A stretch of 64,000 nucleotides of DNA. Source: Alisma plantago-aquatica (taxonomy: Eukaryota; Streptophyta; Magnoliopsida; Alismatales; Alismataceae). The stretch covers positions 301,768,058-301,832,057 of the forward strand of contig OY856409.1 in the NCBI GenBank assembly GCA_963693085.1, given 5' to 3'. The notes under the pieces are model-generated. The model had not been told where the DNA came from. It ran no database searches and saw only the letters and a list, made by a program, of their open reading frames with translations. The position numbers and the translations under genes are program-made. Positions 28,801 through 43,800 of the stretch are shown here, piece by piece. The stretch's first letter is position 1. Each line of letters opens with the position of its first letter.

Positions 28801-31800
28801 ACTGCTCTGTTAATTTCCTTATCAATATTTTGATGCTCAGACTCAGGCTCAAGTCTTTCAGGTGGAGTTTGATCAACATTAATATCATAATCTTCTTCAA
28901 ATTGCTCTTCTATGTATGGATCTGGACGACCATCTGGATTATCAAGAATGGGACGACCTATCTCATTCATCCATTCCTCTAAAGGATCTTCTGAATCATC
29001 AGCTTCTTCTATGCCTCTACGCTTGGATGGGTCGAATGTGTATGCGGTGTCAATGGGATCGTGGACGACAACAAAATCCACTTCCTTGTAGTTGGCATCT
29101 CGTATTGCTCTAGCCCTCAACCGCATGTTGTAGTGAACATATACCAGATCTCTCAGCCTGTTTGCCCCCAACCTGTTCCTTCTCTGAGTGTATTAAATTG
29201 AAAGTGCTCTAATTTCTTTCACAACCTCCTGCAGATGTTGTTTGAGAAAGAATGCGAACAACCACTTTTCTTAGATGGGGGCACCCATTCTATTCTAAAC
29301 CCACCACTCACAAGGATCACCCTGCTCACGGTCGGCAACTGCATTTGGATGACCAAAACAACCGGTGCCTTCACGAAATTGTCGCAGTTGCAAAATATTT
29401 AAGATGTTCAGACTTCAGAATCAGAGGATGAAATATCAAACAAGAATGAAGATGTTCATGACTTCATGTAAGTTATGTAATATATATAATTATACCTCAT
29501 CCATCACTATGGTCCGCTCTTCTGTGGAGGCAATGGATTTTTTAATTATATCTCGCACAACAGACATCAGAGTCGCATCTAAGCCCAGTTTTCGCGAGTA
29601 TTGGAACCTCAGATTCAGATAGTAAGCTGCCACCAATTCCAAACAAGGAAATAAAATTTAGATTTTAGATTTACTTATAGAGTTAAAACATAAATATGAA
29701 TTTAGAAGAAATAAATTATATACCTGCTTTATGCAGTGGATGCAAAGGCATATCTGTCCAACTCTTGTCTACAATTGACAAGTATTGTGAATTGGACCTA
29801 GGAGCTGCTTGTTTAATACCTTCCACCATTACTTGCATTGCATCATACAAGTAAGGCATTGTTGCGGCTTTGTCACCATCTACCAGCCTCAACACTTTGA
29901 CAACAGGTTCTATTATCCGCATCACCTTTGTAACCTTATCCCAGAAATCCCGACTGGCAATTAGTTCTTCAATCCTTCTGCCAACCGGGGTGTTGTGCTC
30001 CTTAATGGAGGTCCACTCCACACCATTGAAGAGCCTCCTAAGTCCATCCCTTTTGGACTTTAATGAATTCAGGGCCAAGTAATTTGTTGCAAATCTAGTC
30101 ACCCCTGGTCTAATCAGATCACCTCCACAATACTCAGGTCGTCTCATTGCATTTAACAAGAAGGAATGGTTGTATACCATGAGCAAAGAAGAACTTACCC
30201 ACTGTCTTGCCCACCTTCTCTTTCGCACCAGTAAACATTGCTTTTAGGGTTTTTTGCCTAGCATCAGGCTTCCTAACCCCTGGCTCATCAACATTCCTCA
30301 ATCTCACACTAGCAGAACGGAAAAGTGTATCAATGGTACCTTTTTTTTATGCTGAGCATGTTGATCTTCATCATCATCTAGGTCAACAATAGGAACACGG
30401 GCAACCCCACTGCCTCCACTTGCACCCGATGGCCCATATATCCTTATAAGTCGAGCTGCCTCCTCCCTATCCCACTCACTTTTGCGAGAGTCTTTGAGAG
30501 CACGCCTATACATATGACGTGTATAAGTAGTATCACACCCTGGAGGATATGCAATGTCATCATATGATTCCACAGAAGAACATGTGGCCCTAACATCAAA
30601 AAGTGTATCTGTGTAAGCCTTTTCAACCTGCTTCAACTTTTGTTGTTTTTGTTTCTTTGCACCCATCAACTTCTTGAAGTCATCCCTAACACCTGGGGGG
30701 CACTTCTGGCACATTGCCACATTTTTGTCACCACCAGTGATGTGACACTTGAATCTAGTAATTCCCCCACCACCAAGTGTTTTCTTACAGTAGTTGCAGA
30801 CAATCTTTGCCCTATTCCCAGACCCAGGTACAAACTTGCAGTGACTCCATGCAAAATCCACATCCTTTGATGCAGCATGACCAGCCCCAACACCCTCAAC
30901 ATCACTTGAAGATGAAAACATCTTCTCAAAACTCAAAAGTCAACACTAAAAAAGACAAAGACAAACAAGCAAAGCAAATGATATTAGTAAAACAAAGCAA
31001 AGCAAATTATCTTTAAAATAAATAGTCTGAAATTATTTTTAAAATCATAAAATATCATATTTACTTATTAAAAAGACAAGTGATATGTTCCAAATGCTAA
31101 TTTCATCTTATACAACATTGAAACACATAATTAAACAGAAAAACAAATTTTTTTATTTTCAGCATTTTTAATAAATAAAAAACGAAATATTTAAGTATTT
31201 TGAACAAGTGATATGTTTCCAAATGCTAATTTCATCTTATACAAAATTAACACACAATTAAACAGAAAAATATTTTTTTTTAATTTTCAGCATTTTTATT
31301 AAATAAAAAAAGAAATATTTAAATATTTTGAACAAGTGATATGTTTCCAAATGCGAATTTCATCCTATACAACATTAACACACACAATTAAACCGAAAAA
31401 TAAAAAAAATCTTGTTTTTTTAATTTTCAGCATTTTTAATAAATAAAAAAATGAAATATGTAATTATTTTGAGTACATTTTTGTTTATATATCTTCATGT
31501 TAATCTTTGATAGAACTTCTACTAAACCCTAATTGTATTATTACTATTAATTAGTGATATTACATGGTAATGTTAATTATTAGTGAGTTGATTAGGTAGA
31601 TCTAGTGATAAATTAGTAGATCTATATAATATAATCATAGATCTAGTGATAAATAGCATTAATCATAAGTTTTTGGGAGTAGATCTAGGATTTGGGGGGT
31701 ATTTGGAGAATTTTTTAGGTGAGAATAGAAAGAAATAGAGAGGGGAGAGGTTGGAAATGGTGGGAAATGCAAGAAATTAAGTATACATACCTTGTTTAGG

Positions 31801-34800
31801 GCTGATTTGAGCACCAATCTCAAAAATCGCTGAAAATCTCCAAGCTTTTCTCCTTCAAACAGCAACAACAACACTTGGATCGCGAATGCCGGTGTTTCGG
31901 GCGGTATGCCGCCCGTGCTGCCCTGTACCGATGGGTAAGTGGTGCATTTTGCACCGGTACCCTCGATATTTGGCGGTTTTGGCGGTAAGCCCACCGAAAT
32001 GCCGAAATTTGCGATCCTAACGGCATAATCATGCGTATCTGTACCGGTACCCATCGACATCGGTATACCGACCAGTATACCGCTGATATCGACGGTACCT
32101 CGTTCCTTGCCTGGGATACACGCCGTGTCAGTGGCGGCAGACGTATACTTTGACGGGAATTGGCTCCGTCAAACAACGAAAATGGACTCTGGGAAGGCAC
32201 ATAAGAGAGATGATGGCCTTTGGAAGACATGCCGGGGATAGGTGATGGGAATTAGTGCCGTCACTAGTCAATTGATGATGCGAATTTGACGCATAGCATC
32301 CTTGAGAGATGTGGCCACTCATCCACATACGGGGACTACGTTGAGAGGAAAGAGGATGAGAAGAAAAGTACTCCCCCTCTCTTTGGGATAGAACAAGGGG
32401 TTCTCCCCCTCTCCTTCAAGCAGCCACTCCTGCTGCAATGGCAAGGGAGGATCAACCGGATAAAAAAGAGGGAAGAAGAAGAAGAACGAGCGGAAGGGAG
32501 GAAGGGGCGGCGGCTAGGGTTGCAACAACCGGATATGCTCGGATACCATGTGATTGTATTTAGGTCAAAGTGATACCTGGTTAGAGTGGGTTCCCCTTTG
32601 TTATATAGAGAAGACTATTTACATAATAGACCCAACATGAAAAGGAAATAGTAAAGAGATATATAAATAAGGAAACTTATTTCTAACACTACATGATGGG
32701 AGTACCTTAAGCATCTGGTATATACCGGTCTTTTGTGTTTATTAATTTGGTTGCTTTATTTTGAACAATAAGATCTTGTTGTGGACTGATTCCGGTACAC
32801 AATCCCTTGCACTATCAATCTATGCTGATAGAAGATGAGGAAAACACATATGAGAATACTTAGGATTCCATTTATGATTTACAACACATATCTCTTTTTT
32901 CTATGCTTACTGATTTCACAATTCTAAGAAAGGCCACTTGGTTCTTTTTAGTTGACTTGCATATGTTATGTACTTTGGTCGTTGTATTCCTTAGAATAAC
33001 GAGATTAGTTGTTTAACATCCTGTCTTGGTTTGCTATGCATTATATGTTTGAACTAGTCTTAACTTTATCTGTACTTCGTGTCCCTCATGTGGATTTGCA
33101 TTATGATCTTTTCATATCCAGAAGTTCCTGCTTTGCGTCGAATGCAATTGGGAGTAGCCAAAAAGATTAAGAATGGTGCTCGGAAAATTGTATTTGAAAA
33201 AGCTGAGGAAGCACAACTTTCTGCGTTTGCGGCTTTCAAATCACTTGGTGTAAATGTGCCCCAGATTTCATTGCCATCACTTAAGAATGATGCATCTTCC
33301 CTGGGATGCGAAGTATCTCATAGTGAAGACTTGATCCCCGTTGAGGATGAGTTACAGCTGAAAGAACAGCCTTTTCGACATGTACTAAAAGATGGAAATG
33401 TCCACAAAGATAATTTGCTTGCATCTAGGAGTAACGTCTTTCCAGAGGAAATAGATCGCCAAAGAAACCCTTTACATGAAGTAGGTTTTGAGACAAAAAA
33501 TGATAATGCTGCTGCTGAAGTTTTCTCCTCAGAGGGCAAGCCAAAAAATCTTATAAGTGTTGGACAATTACCACATACCACTGTTTCTCTACAGATGGAG
33601 TATGGAAGTTCTCATAGCCTACTCAATAATCACAGAGACGTCAAGGATCAAGGGACTGAGTCTAGCATATCCAACAACAGTGCTGGAAGTGGCTCAAGAA
33701 GAAGTCCTCTTAATGCTGGTAGTATACCTGGTGGATTTGATACCTTTCTGGACCAGTGGGAAGCAATAGGTGAATTTTATTTTGATATCCATTTTGACAA
33801 GAGAATCACAAATGAACCAGCATCATGTTTCGAAATTTTTGGCTTGGCAATATGCTGGAGAGATTCTCCCATATATTATGTAAACCTTTCAAAAGATCTA
33901 ATGACCCATTTCACGAGGAAGAGCACGCAGGATGCTGATCCGATAGCTGGAACTAGTAATATCAATTCAGTAAATGGAAGTGATGTTTGGAATAAAGCTG
34001 AACAACGATGGCTTCGTATCACTACGATTATGGGGAAAATTGGAGTGAGAAAAATCTCATGGAACTTAAAGATTCAAGTTCAGGTGCTCCACAATTCTGT
34101 AATTTCTATCCATAGGTTTGGTGCAACGAAATATGAGCAGAAGGACCTGCATTGTTTCAAATTGATAGACAATGTAGGCATCTCTCTTCCCTCTATTGAT
34201 GTGCGTGATGCATTTGACATGTGCCTGTTCATATGGATCCTTTGGCCTGACGAGGAGAGTTGCTCAAGTCCCAATCTTGACAAGGTGAGTAGATAATTCT
34301 CGTGTTTTATAATTAACTGTGCTTTGAATATAATTTAAGGTTTATCATTACCAGATAGTTAAGAAGCATTTATCTACTGAGGTGGCATCTGCGGCTGTTC
34401 GTGATGGCCGATGGAAAAATCAGATGCATAAAGCTGCTCACAATGGCTGTTGCCGACGAGTAGCACAAGTACGAGCTCTGGCATGTACTTTATGGAGATT
34501 GCTCGTATCTGAAAACCTGTTTGAAGCTCTTACTAGAACAGAGAACCCCCTGGTAAGTATCTTGACTGGAAGTAATAATTTGGTTTTTACATGAATATGA
34601 TGTTAGCCTGCATATTGACATTGTGGGACATACTGCTCAACTATTTTTGTCAGGTAAGAGTTCTTGCTGACATGGAACTGTGGGGCATCGGAGTTGATTT
34701 AGAAGGATGCCTTCAGGCACGTCATGTGATAGGGAAAAAACTAAAAGAATTAGAGTTGGAGGCTTACAAACTGGCTGGAGTATCTTTCTCACTCCATTCA

Positions 34801-37800
34801 ACAGCTGATATTGCACATATATTATACACGAAACTGAAACTATCTATTCCTGAAGTAAAAAACAAAGGCAAAAAACATCCAAGCACTGACAAACATTCTC
34901 TAGATTTTCTCAGGTACCTGTACAATTTATTTGATTTCCAATTTCTAGCATTAAGGTACTGTATGTAGGGTTATATCTCGAGTAGCTAAAAGTTATTATT
35001 CCTATTGCTGTTGAAGTGGATAAACAATCTATTCAAACACCTATTTATGGTTGGTTTGGATGCAAACTATAAAAATGTCTGCAGATGGTGGAATTTGATT
35101 GCCAATTGTAGGGGTGGGCATGTTTCTTTCTGGTTTGGTTTACCACGAAAACCACAAACCAAACCAACTACATAAATTGTGGAAACCTTTGAAACTGAAC
35201 CATACTTTTACCAGTCCAAAACTGAACCAAACCAAACTGAGCTATCATTATGTTATTTGTTTCAGTTTCAAACCGTTGTCTTAGAAACAGCAAAGTTGTT
35301 TATGCGGATATTATATATTCCATGGACAATCCATTTTTCATTATCTTTAGCAAGCCATAGAAATATAAGCCAACTTACAAAGTAGATAAAGCTTCACTAT
35401 TAAATTGCAAACCATAAAGTGGAATACTACGACACAAATTTATGCACCGACACTACTGAAAAGGGAAATGTCAAGTCACATGCACATGCTTCTAAAAGAT
35501 ATAAAACTATTAGTCTGATACCAATGTTTAAAATTTTGTCAAACCATGCGATTTTTTGCGGAATTTCCGTACCGATGGACATCATAACGCAGTGACCATT
35601 GAAAAATTTCTGAACAGAACCAAATCATTATCTCTTCAAAACCTAATCAAACTGATAATCTTGGCTTGGTTTGGTTCCATGGTCTGGTTTTGACTTTTTG
35701 CCCATTCATCAATCTGTTGCACGTTCCTTCTTTAAAGAATGTAATCATAGAAGTATACTAATTAATGTTCCAACATTAGGGAACATCATATTAAGCCTTT
35801 AACCCATTTCCAAATATGTTAAGTTTGATTACGTCAATCATTTTTCCCCATTGACTACTATCTTTTGTCAAGTTATCATAGAGCTGTTATGTTTCCATAT
35901 CATTATTATCTCTCCCCATGCTATTTTGTGTCTTCGTCTTCCCATACTGATTTGATTAGGTAGCATATTTGCTATAGTGCAAATCTAGGTGCACCTAGGC
36001 AACGAGCACCCTAAGGGGGTGCATCTTAGACTGTGCCTTTGCTAATTGCTTTCTTAGGTCGTCTTCACCATTGTAGTTCCTCTCAATGGGTATTACACTT
36101 TTTTGGTGTTTTAATGCTAAATATTGTTATCAATATCAGGTGCCTAATGCCATTGTTAGTAATGAAGGGTAATACCCAAATGGAAATTATCTGGTTTGCC
36201 TTGGTGCGCACTATTAGAATATAAGAGTGTTCTATTTATTTTGTGTATGGGCTCTTCTATTAGGCCTGTCAGTGTCTGAGCTCCTAGTGCATTAGGGTTT
36301 TGTCCCGCTTCCTTGTATCGCATCCTATATATAGGAGACGGTCTGTCCATCTATTAATAACAAATATATGAGGAAATATCTCATTACCATGTTTTCTGAT
36401 ACTTGTATTCTTATTCTATATCTATGGAAGGAATTTCCCATTTAAAAAGCAGTTGCTTTGCCGCTTAAGCGGTGGCAATCCATCTACATGGGGAATCTTA
36501 AATGAAGCGACTGGTGAATCATTTTGTAGTTAAGAACACACTTTTTCACGCTTGAACCAGACTTATCCCGCTATGTGTAGCCTAATCATTTTCCCACTTA
36601 GGACTGCGTAATAAGAACAATTTCGACATGGTCCTACAATAAATATATAAAAAAGAAAAATTGATTGCTTGATGCCTTCTATGTATTACAGGCTATAAAG
36701 GTAAAGAAGCAAACCATGGTATTGTGTTCTTCTCCTATACTAAACTTGTGTATCGATATTGTATGTGGTTCTTCCACTAATCACCTGTTATAAATGTAGT
36801 AATTTATACCCGACTTAATATCCTATAAAACCTATAATGATGCTTCCCTATAAGAGTTCTATGTTAGTATAGTGAAAGTAACATTTAAAAGCATCATACG
36901 AGTATTATGAGTATTGTAAATCTATAAAAGTACGATCTGCATTGTACAAATTTAAATATCTGTGTACTATTTTATTAAATTCAGATAATTAATTAACCAT
37001 ATAGTGTAAAACATAATATACATGTCCTAAAAATGTCTGTTGGCGTATTATACTATTGATGCAGGACAAGTCCCACTTCAAAATCTGAATGCCAATGGTT
37101 ATTATAATGTTGATGCTGGACAAGTCCTAGATATAAATGCAGATAACATATTAAGCAAATTAGTTCTTTTATTATGTTTTTGTGTTTTAAGGATGATTAT
37201 GCAATTGGTTTAGGTTTAGGACCTACATGTAATGCTAGGGACTTGTAAGTTCTGAATTAGTTTGTTTTTAATTTTAATTTTTGTTGGGTATTGAGTGGAA
37301 ACAAGCCCATTAGAACTTCCTGCGAGTTATGGATAAATGCCTATGCTTGAGGTTATTGTTCGACAGAGTTGAATGATATGAATGAGTTTTGTTTGCAACG
37401 TGGTTTACACTAAGTGGTATCAAAGCTTGAGATGTAAACCCTAGGTCTAGATCCCAGGATCCCCGGGAGATGGCCAAAACCCTATGTGTGGCCCAACTCA
37501 CCTATTCTCCGCCATTGGTCTCATAAAACCTACGTCTAGGAGCCATTGTCATCCCCATTGGTTCCAAACCCTAGGTTCAATCCATCCATTGGTTAATCCC
37601 AAAGCCTAGGTTAGGAGTGATCTTAACCATCCACCCTAGATTTATCCTAAACCCTAGGTCTAGGTTTAATCCTATCCAACATATATATAAAAAATTATCG
37701 TTGTTGTGAACACCCTGTCACCTGCACTGTTCACCCTCTCCAAGTCATCTTCATCCCTCAAACTTCTTCTCACCTTCTGTGTCGTGCTGCCTGGTCACCT

Positions 37801-40800
37801 TCAGATTTTCACCAGATTTCCTGCACCAATCCAAACCTTTTCCATCTTTTATAATCTCCTTTTTTTATTGAATTAATTTTTCACCTTGATGTCATGTGCT
37901 ACAGTACCGCACTGTAGCACAACAAGCCTTATAGCAGCCGCCAACAACAACCATCAACCCAAATATCGCCACCACCTTCTCCAATATCTTCCTCAAGTCC
38001 CTAGCTGCCTCCGTGAGCCAATCCTCATGTTCATCTAGGCTTGTGGTGAACCCTACGTCCTTCTCTTTTCCATTGCAAGTGCAGTAGAATTTTACTACCT
38101 AGTCCATTGACTCTTATCTGCTATTGCGACATTTTTATGTCTTTAGATTTTCTCCCTGAAGGACGTCTGAAAGTTTCCTACCCTTCAGATTTTGTCTCAC
38201 AGTCACAGCCAACAACAGCCCGAGCTGACAGCAGCAACGGATCTCCTTCTACCTATAGGGCTTCCTCTACCATAGCAGCGAATTTACCTTAACCGGAAAA
38301 AAATTGCAACTGCAGAGTTTTACCCATAAATTTGATTTTGGGCACTTTGTTTCTTCCATGCACATCATCAATGACTTGGGGAGTCTTCCATGACATCTTG
38401 AATTAGAATGCAGATCGGCTGTTGTAAAATCTGCACACACCCGCAGACTTGGATTTTGTTTTTCTGGATTGTCTTCAAACTTTACCGATTTCAACCATGG
38501 TGCACAATGAGGAGATCGATGTCAGACTTAAAAAAATAGAAGAGAAATTGACACGCTATGGCAAGCAATTTTCAATCTCTTAGAAGCTCTACTTCTTGAC
38601 ATGCGGCAAGAAACGCAGGCATCATTTGAGCGCTTGCAAGGGCGACATATACCACGACGTCCACAATAATATGACCATATCTCCATATCGCTGAGGATGC
38701 TCGTTGATTTATCATGGTTATTGTCGATTTTAGAAAAAGAGAATGGCATGTGTGCTCCAACCATAGTTTTAAAAAGTGGTATGCGTTATACATGGAGAAA
38801 TGTCACCTTATAGAGTATATGCAGTCTGTGGGAGTATTTGTGTTTTTTAATTTTTTAATAATTTAATTATATACAGAATAAAAATATATATTAATTTAGC
38901 AATTATATATTATTTTTGTCGAACACAAATTATGTATATTTATAAGTGTCCATACAAATATAGATGTATAAAATATTTATATTCATATATGCGCACACGT
39001 AAATAGCAAATGTGAAATACTTATGTGTATTAAATGTACAATATAAGCGTATATGTGAAAATATGTGTATGCAAATGTCGGTATATCATATATGCATGCC
39101 CATATATATCAAAATGCATATACATAAAATAGACTATTACATATTTGATATATGTAAGTATACTAGTGATCATGGAACACAACTTCATCAAAGTTGGGCG
39201 AAGTTTTGCCAAAGTTTCAAAATTTGACCATAGGCGAAGTTGAATACTAAATACTTCGACCTCGTCCAAACTTCTGGGGGAAGTTTCACTGTTGTCGGCG
39301 AAGTTGACTTTTTATGTATTGTCGTCTTAACTTCTTCGAAGTTGTCGCCTCGAAGTAGGCGATGTTGGGGAAAAATTGAGACGACCCATAACATTAATCC
39401 AAATTAGTTCCCTAATGGCCATATAGGGCATAAGTGTCGCCTCCAACTAGGGATGAGCATCGAGCTAGGCTATACTGGGTTTTGTCTGTCCCAAACCCAA
39501 ACCCACATTTTAAAGCGGGTCGCGAGTCAGGTTTCAGGCGTACCCAACCCATATTCGAATGCTGGGTTTCAGGCTGAATTCGGGTTTGTCCAATATAACA
39601 TTGCATGAGCATACCAACTTTTGCTAGATCTAACTTGCTAATATGAAAACTAAATTAATATGGTATATACTTTGTGATCGATCTTCAAAAATAAATATGT
39701 GATCTATGCAACTGGAGTATGTATACCTTAGTTGTGTGATCTCCTATAGCAATGAAATGGATATTGAAAGAGCAACAAATCATTTTCTCCTACATGTGAA
39801 TGTATGAGACTTAAAAAATCAGCGGAATCTACAATGATGTGGCTTTTTGCTTCCTTATCCTATATGTATATACAATGAAATGGGTGTTGGAAGGGCAAAA
39901 GATTATTGTCTCCTACATGTGGGCATATGAGCAAAAAAATGAGCATAATCTACTATGCACTGAGCTAGTTGCTTCTTTATTTTTCTTTAATGAGCTAATG
40001 ACATGACTTTTCCGAGTGTTATATACATTGCAAATCAAGGTATGGATGCCATATTCTATTCGGTTGTTAAAATATACGTAGCTAAACAACAAAAGGTTCC
40101 ATTGAATGACGCAATGAGATCAAAACAAAGAAATCAATTATGTCTATCGATGTCAATGATGGTTATCTTGCTAGTATCAATTCACTAATTATGCTCTTTG
40201 ATTACATACTATCCATGTTGCCATTGGTTGGATGCGTACTACATACTGCATCAAGAAATCTGTATATTTTTCTTACAGGACAAACATAGATGTATAGTTA
40301 TACAATGTACATAAATTCTAATATGGGCATTCGGGTTTTCGGGCCTGGGTTTACCTCACCCAATACTCGACCCTATTAAAATATGAGTTTAAATTTTAGG
40401 CCCGACTCACCCATATTATAAATCAGATTCAGGTCTGGATCGGGTTATGCAGACTGGGTTGCTGGTCGGATCGGGTCGGCCTGACTCGATGCTCATCCCT
40501 ACCTCCAATCCTCTTCACAGCTTCTAATATCAACTATTATGTTTGTTGGTGCCACTCTTTGCTACAGAGCGTGTTGTAGCTACTATTTGACTCTATTGTA
40601 TAGAATACATACAATAAACTGTATTTGTATTTGTGTATTGCACATTTGACCGTTGCAAGCAATACATTGTATTATCAACCGAACTCGGGATAGAGAGTCG
40701 TAAATCGTGTTTTTGTGTTAAATTAACATATATAAGATAGAGGTATAACATAATTGGAAGTTTTCAATCGAAGTTTCCTTCAAATCCACATCATTTTCTT

Positions 40801-43800
40801 AAAAACCGGCATCGAAGTTTATCGAAGTTTGTGTCTAAAATTCCTCGAAGTTTTCACAAACTTCCACTTTCACACACACACACACACACGAAACTCAGTT
40901 ACACTTGAAACTCAGTTCTTCCGATTACTTGTGGATGCAACTTTTGACGTAAAGGCAGTCATTGGACTAATTGTTTACAATGGAAGTGTGATTTTTGTTC
41001 AACTCATCTTCTTTCTGCATAAGCATGACATTGGCTAGCATCATCGACGATCTCTGACGAGATCATTTGTAGTAGAAGCGGATGATGCACCACAAGTCCC
41101 ACTTCCAGATCCAAATGCAGATAGCATATTAGGCTAATTAGTTCTTTATCATGTTTTTGTGTTTTAAGGATTATTATGCAATCATTATTGTTTGACGGAG
41201 TTGAGGGATATGGTTGAGTTTTTATTTGCAACATGGTTTACATCAAACATGCTATAGGATCCCCCATTCAGTCTAATGTTTAGGTCATTGTTCAATAACT
41301 AGTTGTTCAATAGTTAAAAGATAGTGGCATAATGTGCTTTTATGTATCACACACAAAACTGTAGTAAATACAAATATTTAAATATTTATAATTACCTACC
41401 TTATTGTAATGAATATTGATCATACTATTTGGTTATGTTGTTTTTCTATAGTTTAGTACTATTGTGTTACAAAATGTAAATATCTACATTATTCCACTGC
41501 ACAATCCGCTTTTTTGAAAGCATCCACTTAATTAGCCATTTCACGCTTAAGCGCTAAGGGAAGATTGGATGCTCGCTTCATGCTTTCCAAAACATGGGGA
41601 ATTTCCCATTGTCATGTTTTCTAACATGGTATTAGAGCGGTGATCCGATGGTTAACCCTACATGAGAGAGAGTAAGAAATGAGCGCCCCATTGCAAACTA
41701 CCGCCACAACCCTTGGCAGTGCTTGGCTGTTTGCAGGGATTCCCACCCACCTCCTGCTTCATCTAGGAATGTTTCCTCTTGAGTGTCTCCTCTTGAGCGT
41801 GTCTCCCTCACAACCTTTATCGGGTTGCCTCCTCTTCTACGTTTCTGCTGCCAAATCTATTATCGGGTTGCCTCATCTTGCTACTTGCCTATGGAGGAGC
41901 TGCTGCCACCCTCCTAAGTTGCTGCCATCTGGCTACACGACCGTCATCTACATTGCCACCACCATACATGCTGCCTCCATCTAAATCTTATGCCAAATCA
42001 TGTCAAAATATCCACCTTTATGATGCTAATTGGGATTATCAATCCTATCTTGCCTTGATGAAGATTCATGAGAAATTTTCCAGTTTACTGCTGGATATTG
42101 GGGTTTTCTACTGCTATCTGCCTCGTCACATGGTGTGATGTTTTCCGCACGGTGTGTGTCCATTATTCTGTCTGTTTACTGCTTATGATGTGAAGTCTTG
42201 CTGTCGGACACGTCGTGTTGTCTGTAACACATGGCGTGTCAATTGTGAGACGATGTGTCGACCTGACAACACGGTTGTCAACCAGCATTGCTCCGAGAAC
42301 TCGGAGTCTGCCCCTAGACATGACATGTTACTTATTTAGCACGATGTGTCCTACTACCACACATCATAATATCATATCTCCTACTGCCTGCTTCTACCGA
42401 TGCATGCCACGGTGTGTCAACTACTGTCTTCACCAACTTTGGCATCAAAAATCGTGCAAATTCATATATCACTATTCTGTCACATGACAAAGGTCTTCTA
42501 TACACGATATATCCTTGTTTTATTCAAATTGACAACATTTATCTTTCCTTTCCAGCAATTTCATATATTTTCATTGTTCCTTTTCTCTCCCCTCGTTCCG
42601 GCCCTACATACATATGCCCTACCTCACTCAATCCATGTATTTCCCCCATACGTATACCCTACTAAATCCTACATGGATTCAATTTTTGACTTAATTCATA
42701 CCACATAAGCGGCCGTCATGACACTTTTTTGAACCATTGATTCTTAATGTGTTTGTTTCTCCTTTTTCTGGTATGACAGTCTAAATTTAGTGTAGCATAT
42801 ATATTTATATTTCTTAATTTGCTGTTCACATTTCCATGTAATCTGCTTGCATTCATTACATTCATCCCCGTGACACAACTTAAACTCAATGATAGACATC
42901 CTTGCATTTTTATTTGGGTACCAAATTCCTTACGAAAGATGTTGTCGCCCTTACAAGAAAAGTCAATTTTTCAACAATGGCACGTTTTCACAAATTTTGC
43001 GTCAACCAAGTGCTCTTCCTGAATAAACCAAGGGGCAATGAATTTTCCCTATTTTTTACGATTTCTGAGGAACTTTGACGTTTTTCACAAATTTCCACTT
43101 TTTTTACAATTATTCGAAATAAAATGTTTATATGTTAAACTTTCAATTAAGTTTTTTACAAGCTTAGTAGCTCTGAAGACATGTCGTAACAGCCTCCTCA
43201 CAAAGAGGGTCGCAGTGATCAGGCCCGGGCAACAGTTTACCAAAAACACATGTCTCTTCAAAGTTATAAGACCATGTAAATAAATGTCAAAGTTAAAGAA
43301 AGCAACTATTGGTTTTCTAGAATCTAGATGAGTTGTTTATGAGTCTTTTAAGTCTCTTGTTCAACGACGACTTCAGTCTGTTTAAGGGGTGAAGGTGTAA
43401 ACATTTGAGCATGGTGCATTGAACCTATAAATTAGGGCTGGCAATCAGGTTCGGGTTGCTGGGGTTTTATTTCGGGTCAACACTTTTTGGTTAGACCCTA
43501 AACTTGCAAAAGATGAATTTTCAGGTTGAAACCCTTGGTCCTAACCCGAGCCGCAAATATTTTTGGATTTGTTGGGTTCGGGTCTAATCCGTGAATCTGA
43601 ATACCAAGAGAACATTAAAAAATGCTATAATACCAAGTGTAATAAACAAATTTCAATGTAAACAAACTTACAATGTGATTAAAAAATACATATACAGCTT
43701 ATTAGAGTTTCTTCAAGATTTTAAACACATTCAGTCTCAGAACAGAATTAGCACAGTAAATCATACAAACCAATACAAAGCTATGCCAAATTGTCAAAAT

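Larger units (their letters stand above)
27487..32109 (-). mobile_element. Large hAT transposon (CAAGGAACGAGGT family), transposase degenerate
   Basis: 4,623 bp bounded by a perfect 8-bp duplication CCTGGGAT (27479-27486 and 32110-32117). The 13-bp terminal inverted repeats are perfect: CAAGGAACGAGGT on the left and ACCTCGTTCCTTG on the right. Subterminal regions are rich in GGTATACCG and ACCGGTACC palindromes. It encodes a BED-finger/hAT transposase on the minus strand, now broken. It sits in the leader of the Copia element, splitting the palindrome array. Deleted relatives lie at 14592-14974 and 6790-7182. Confidence 0.93.
22003..32689 (-). mobile_element. Complete Ty1/Copia retrotransposon with two nested hAT insertions
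   Basis: LTRs at 22003-22142 and 32549-32689 and a perfect 5-bp duplication CTACA (21998-22002 and 32690-32694). A PBS beside the right LTR and a polypurine tract (plus strand CTCCCTCTCAAG, 22143-22154) beside the left one show minus orientation. The LTRs differ at roughly 10-12 positions, so this is older than the 54935-60106 copy. Removing the hAT elements at 24166-24958 and 27487-32109 leaves a Copia of about 5.3 kb, normal for the family. Confidence 0.92.
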
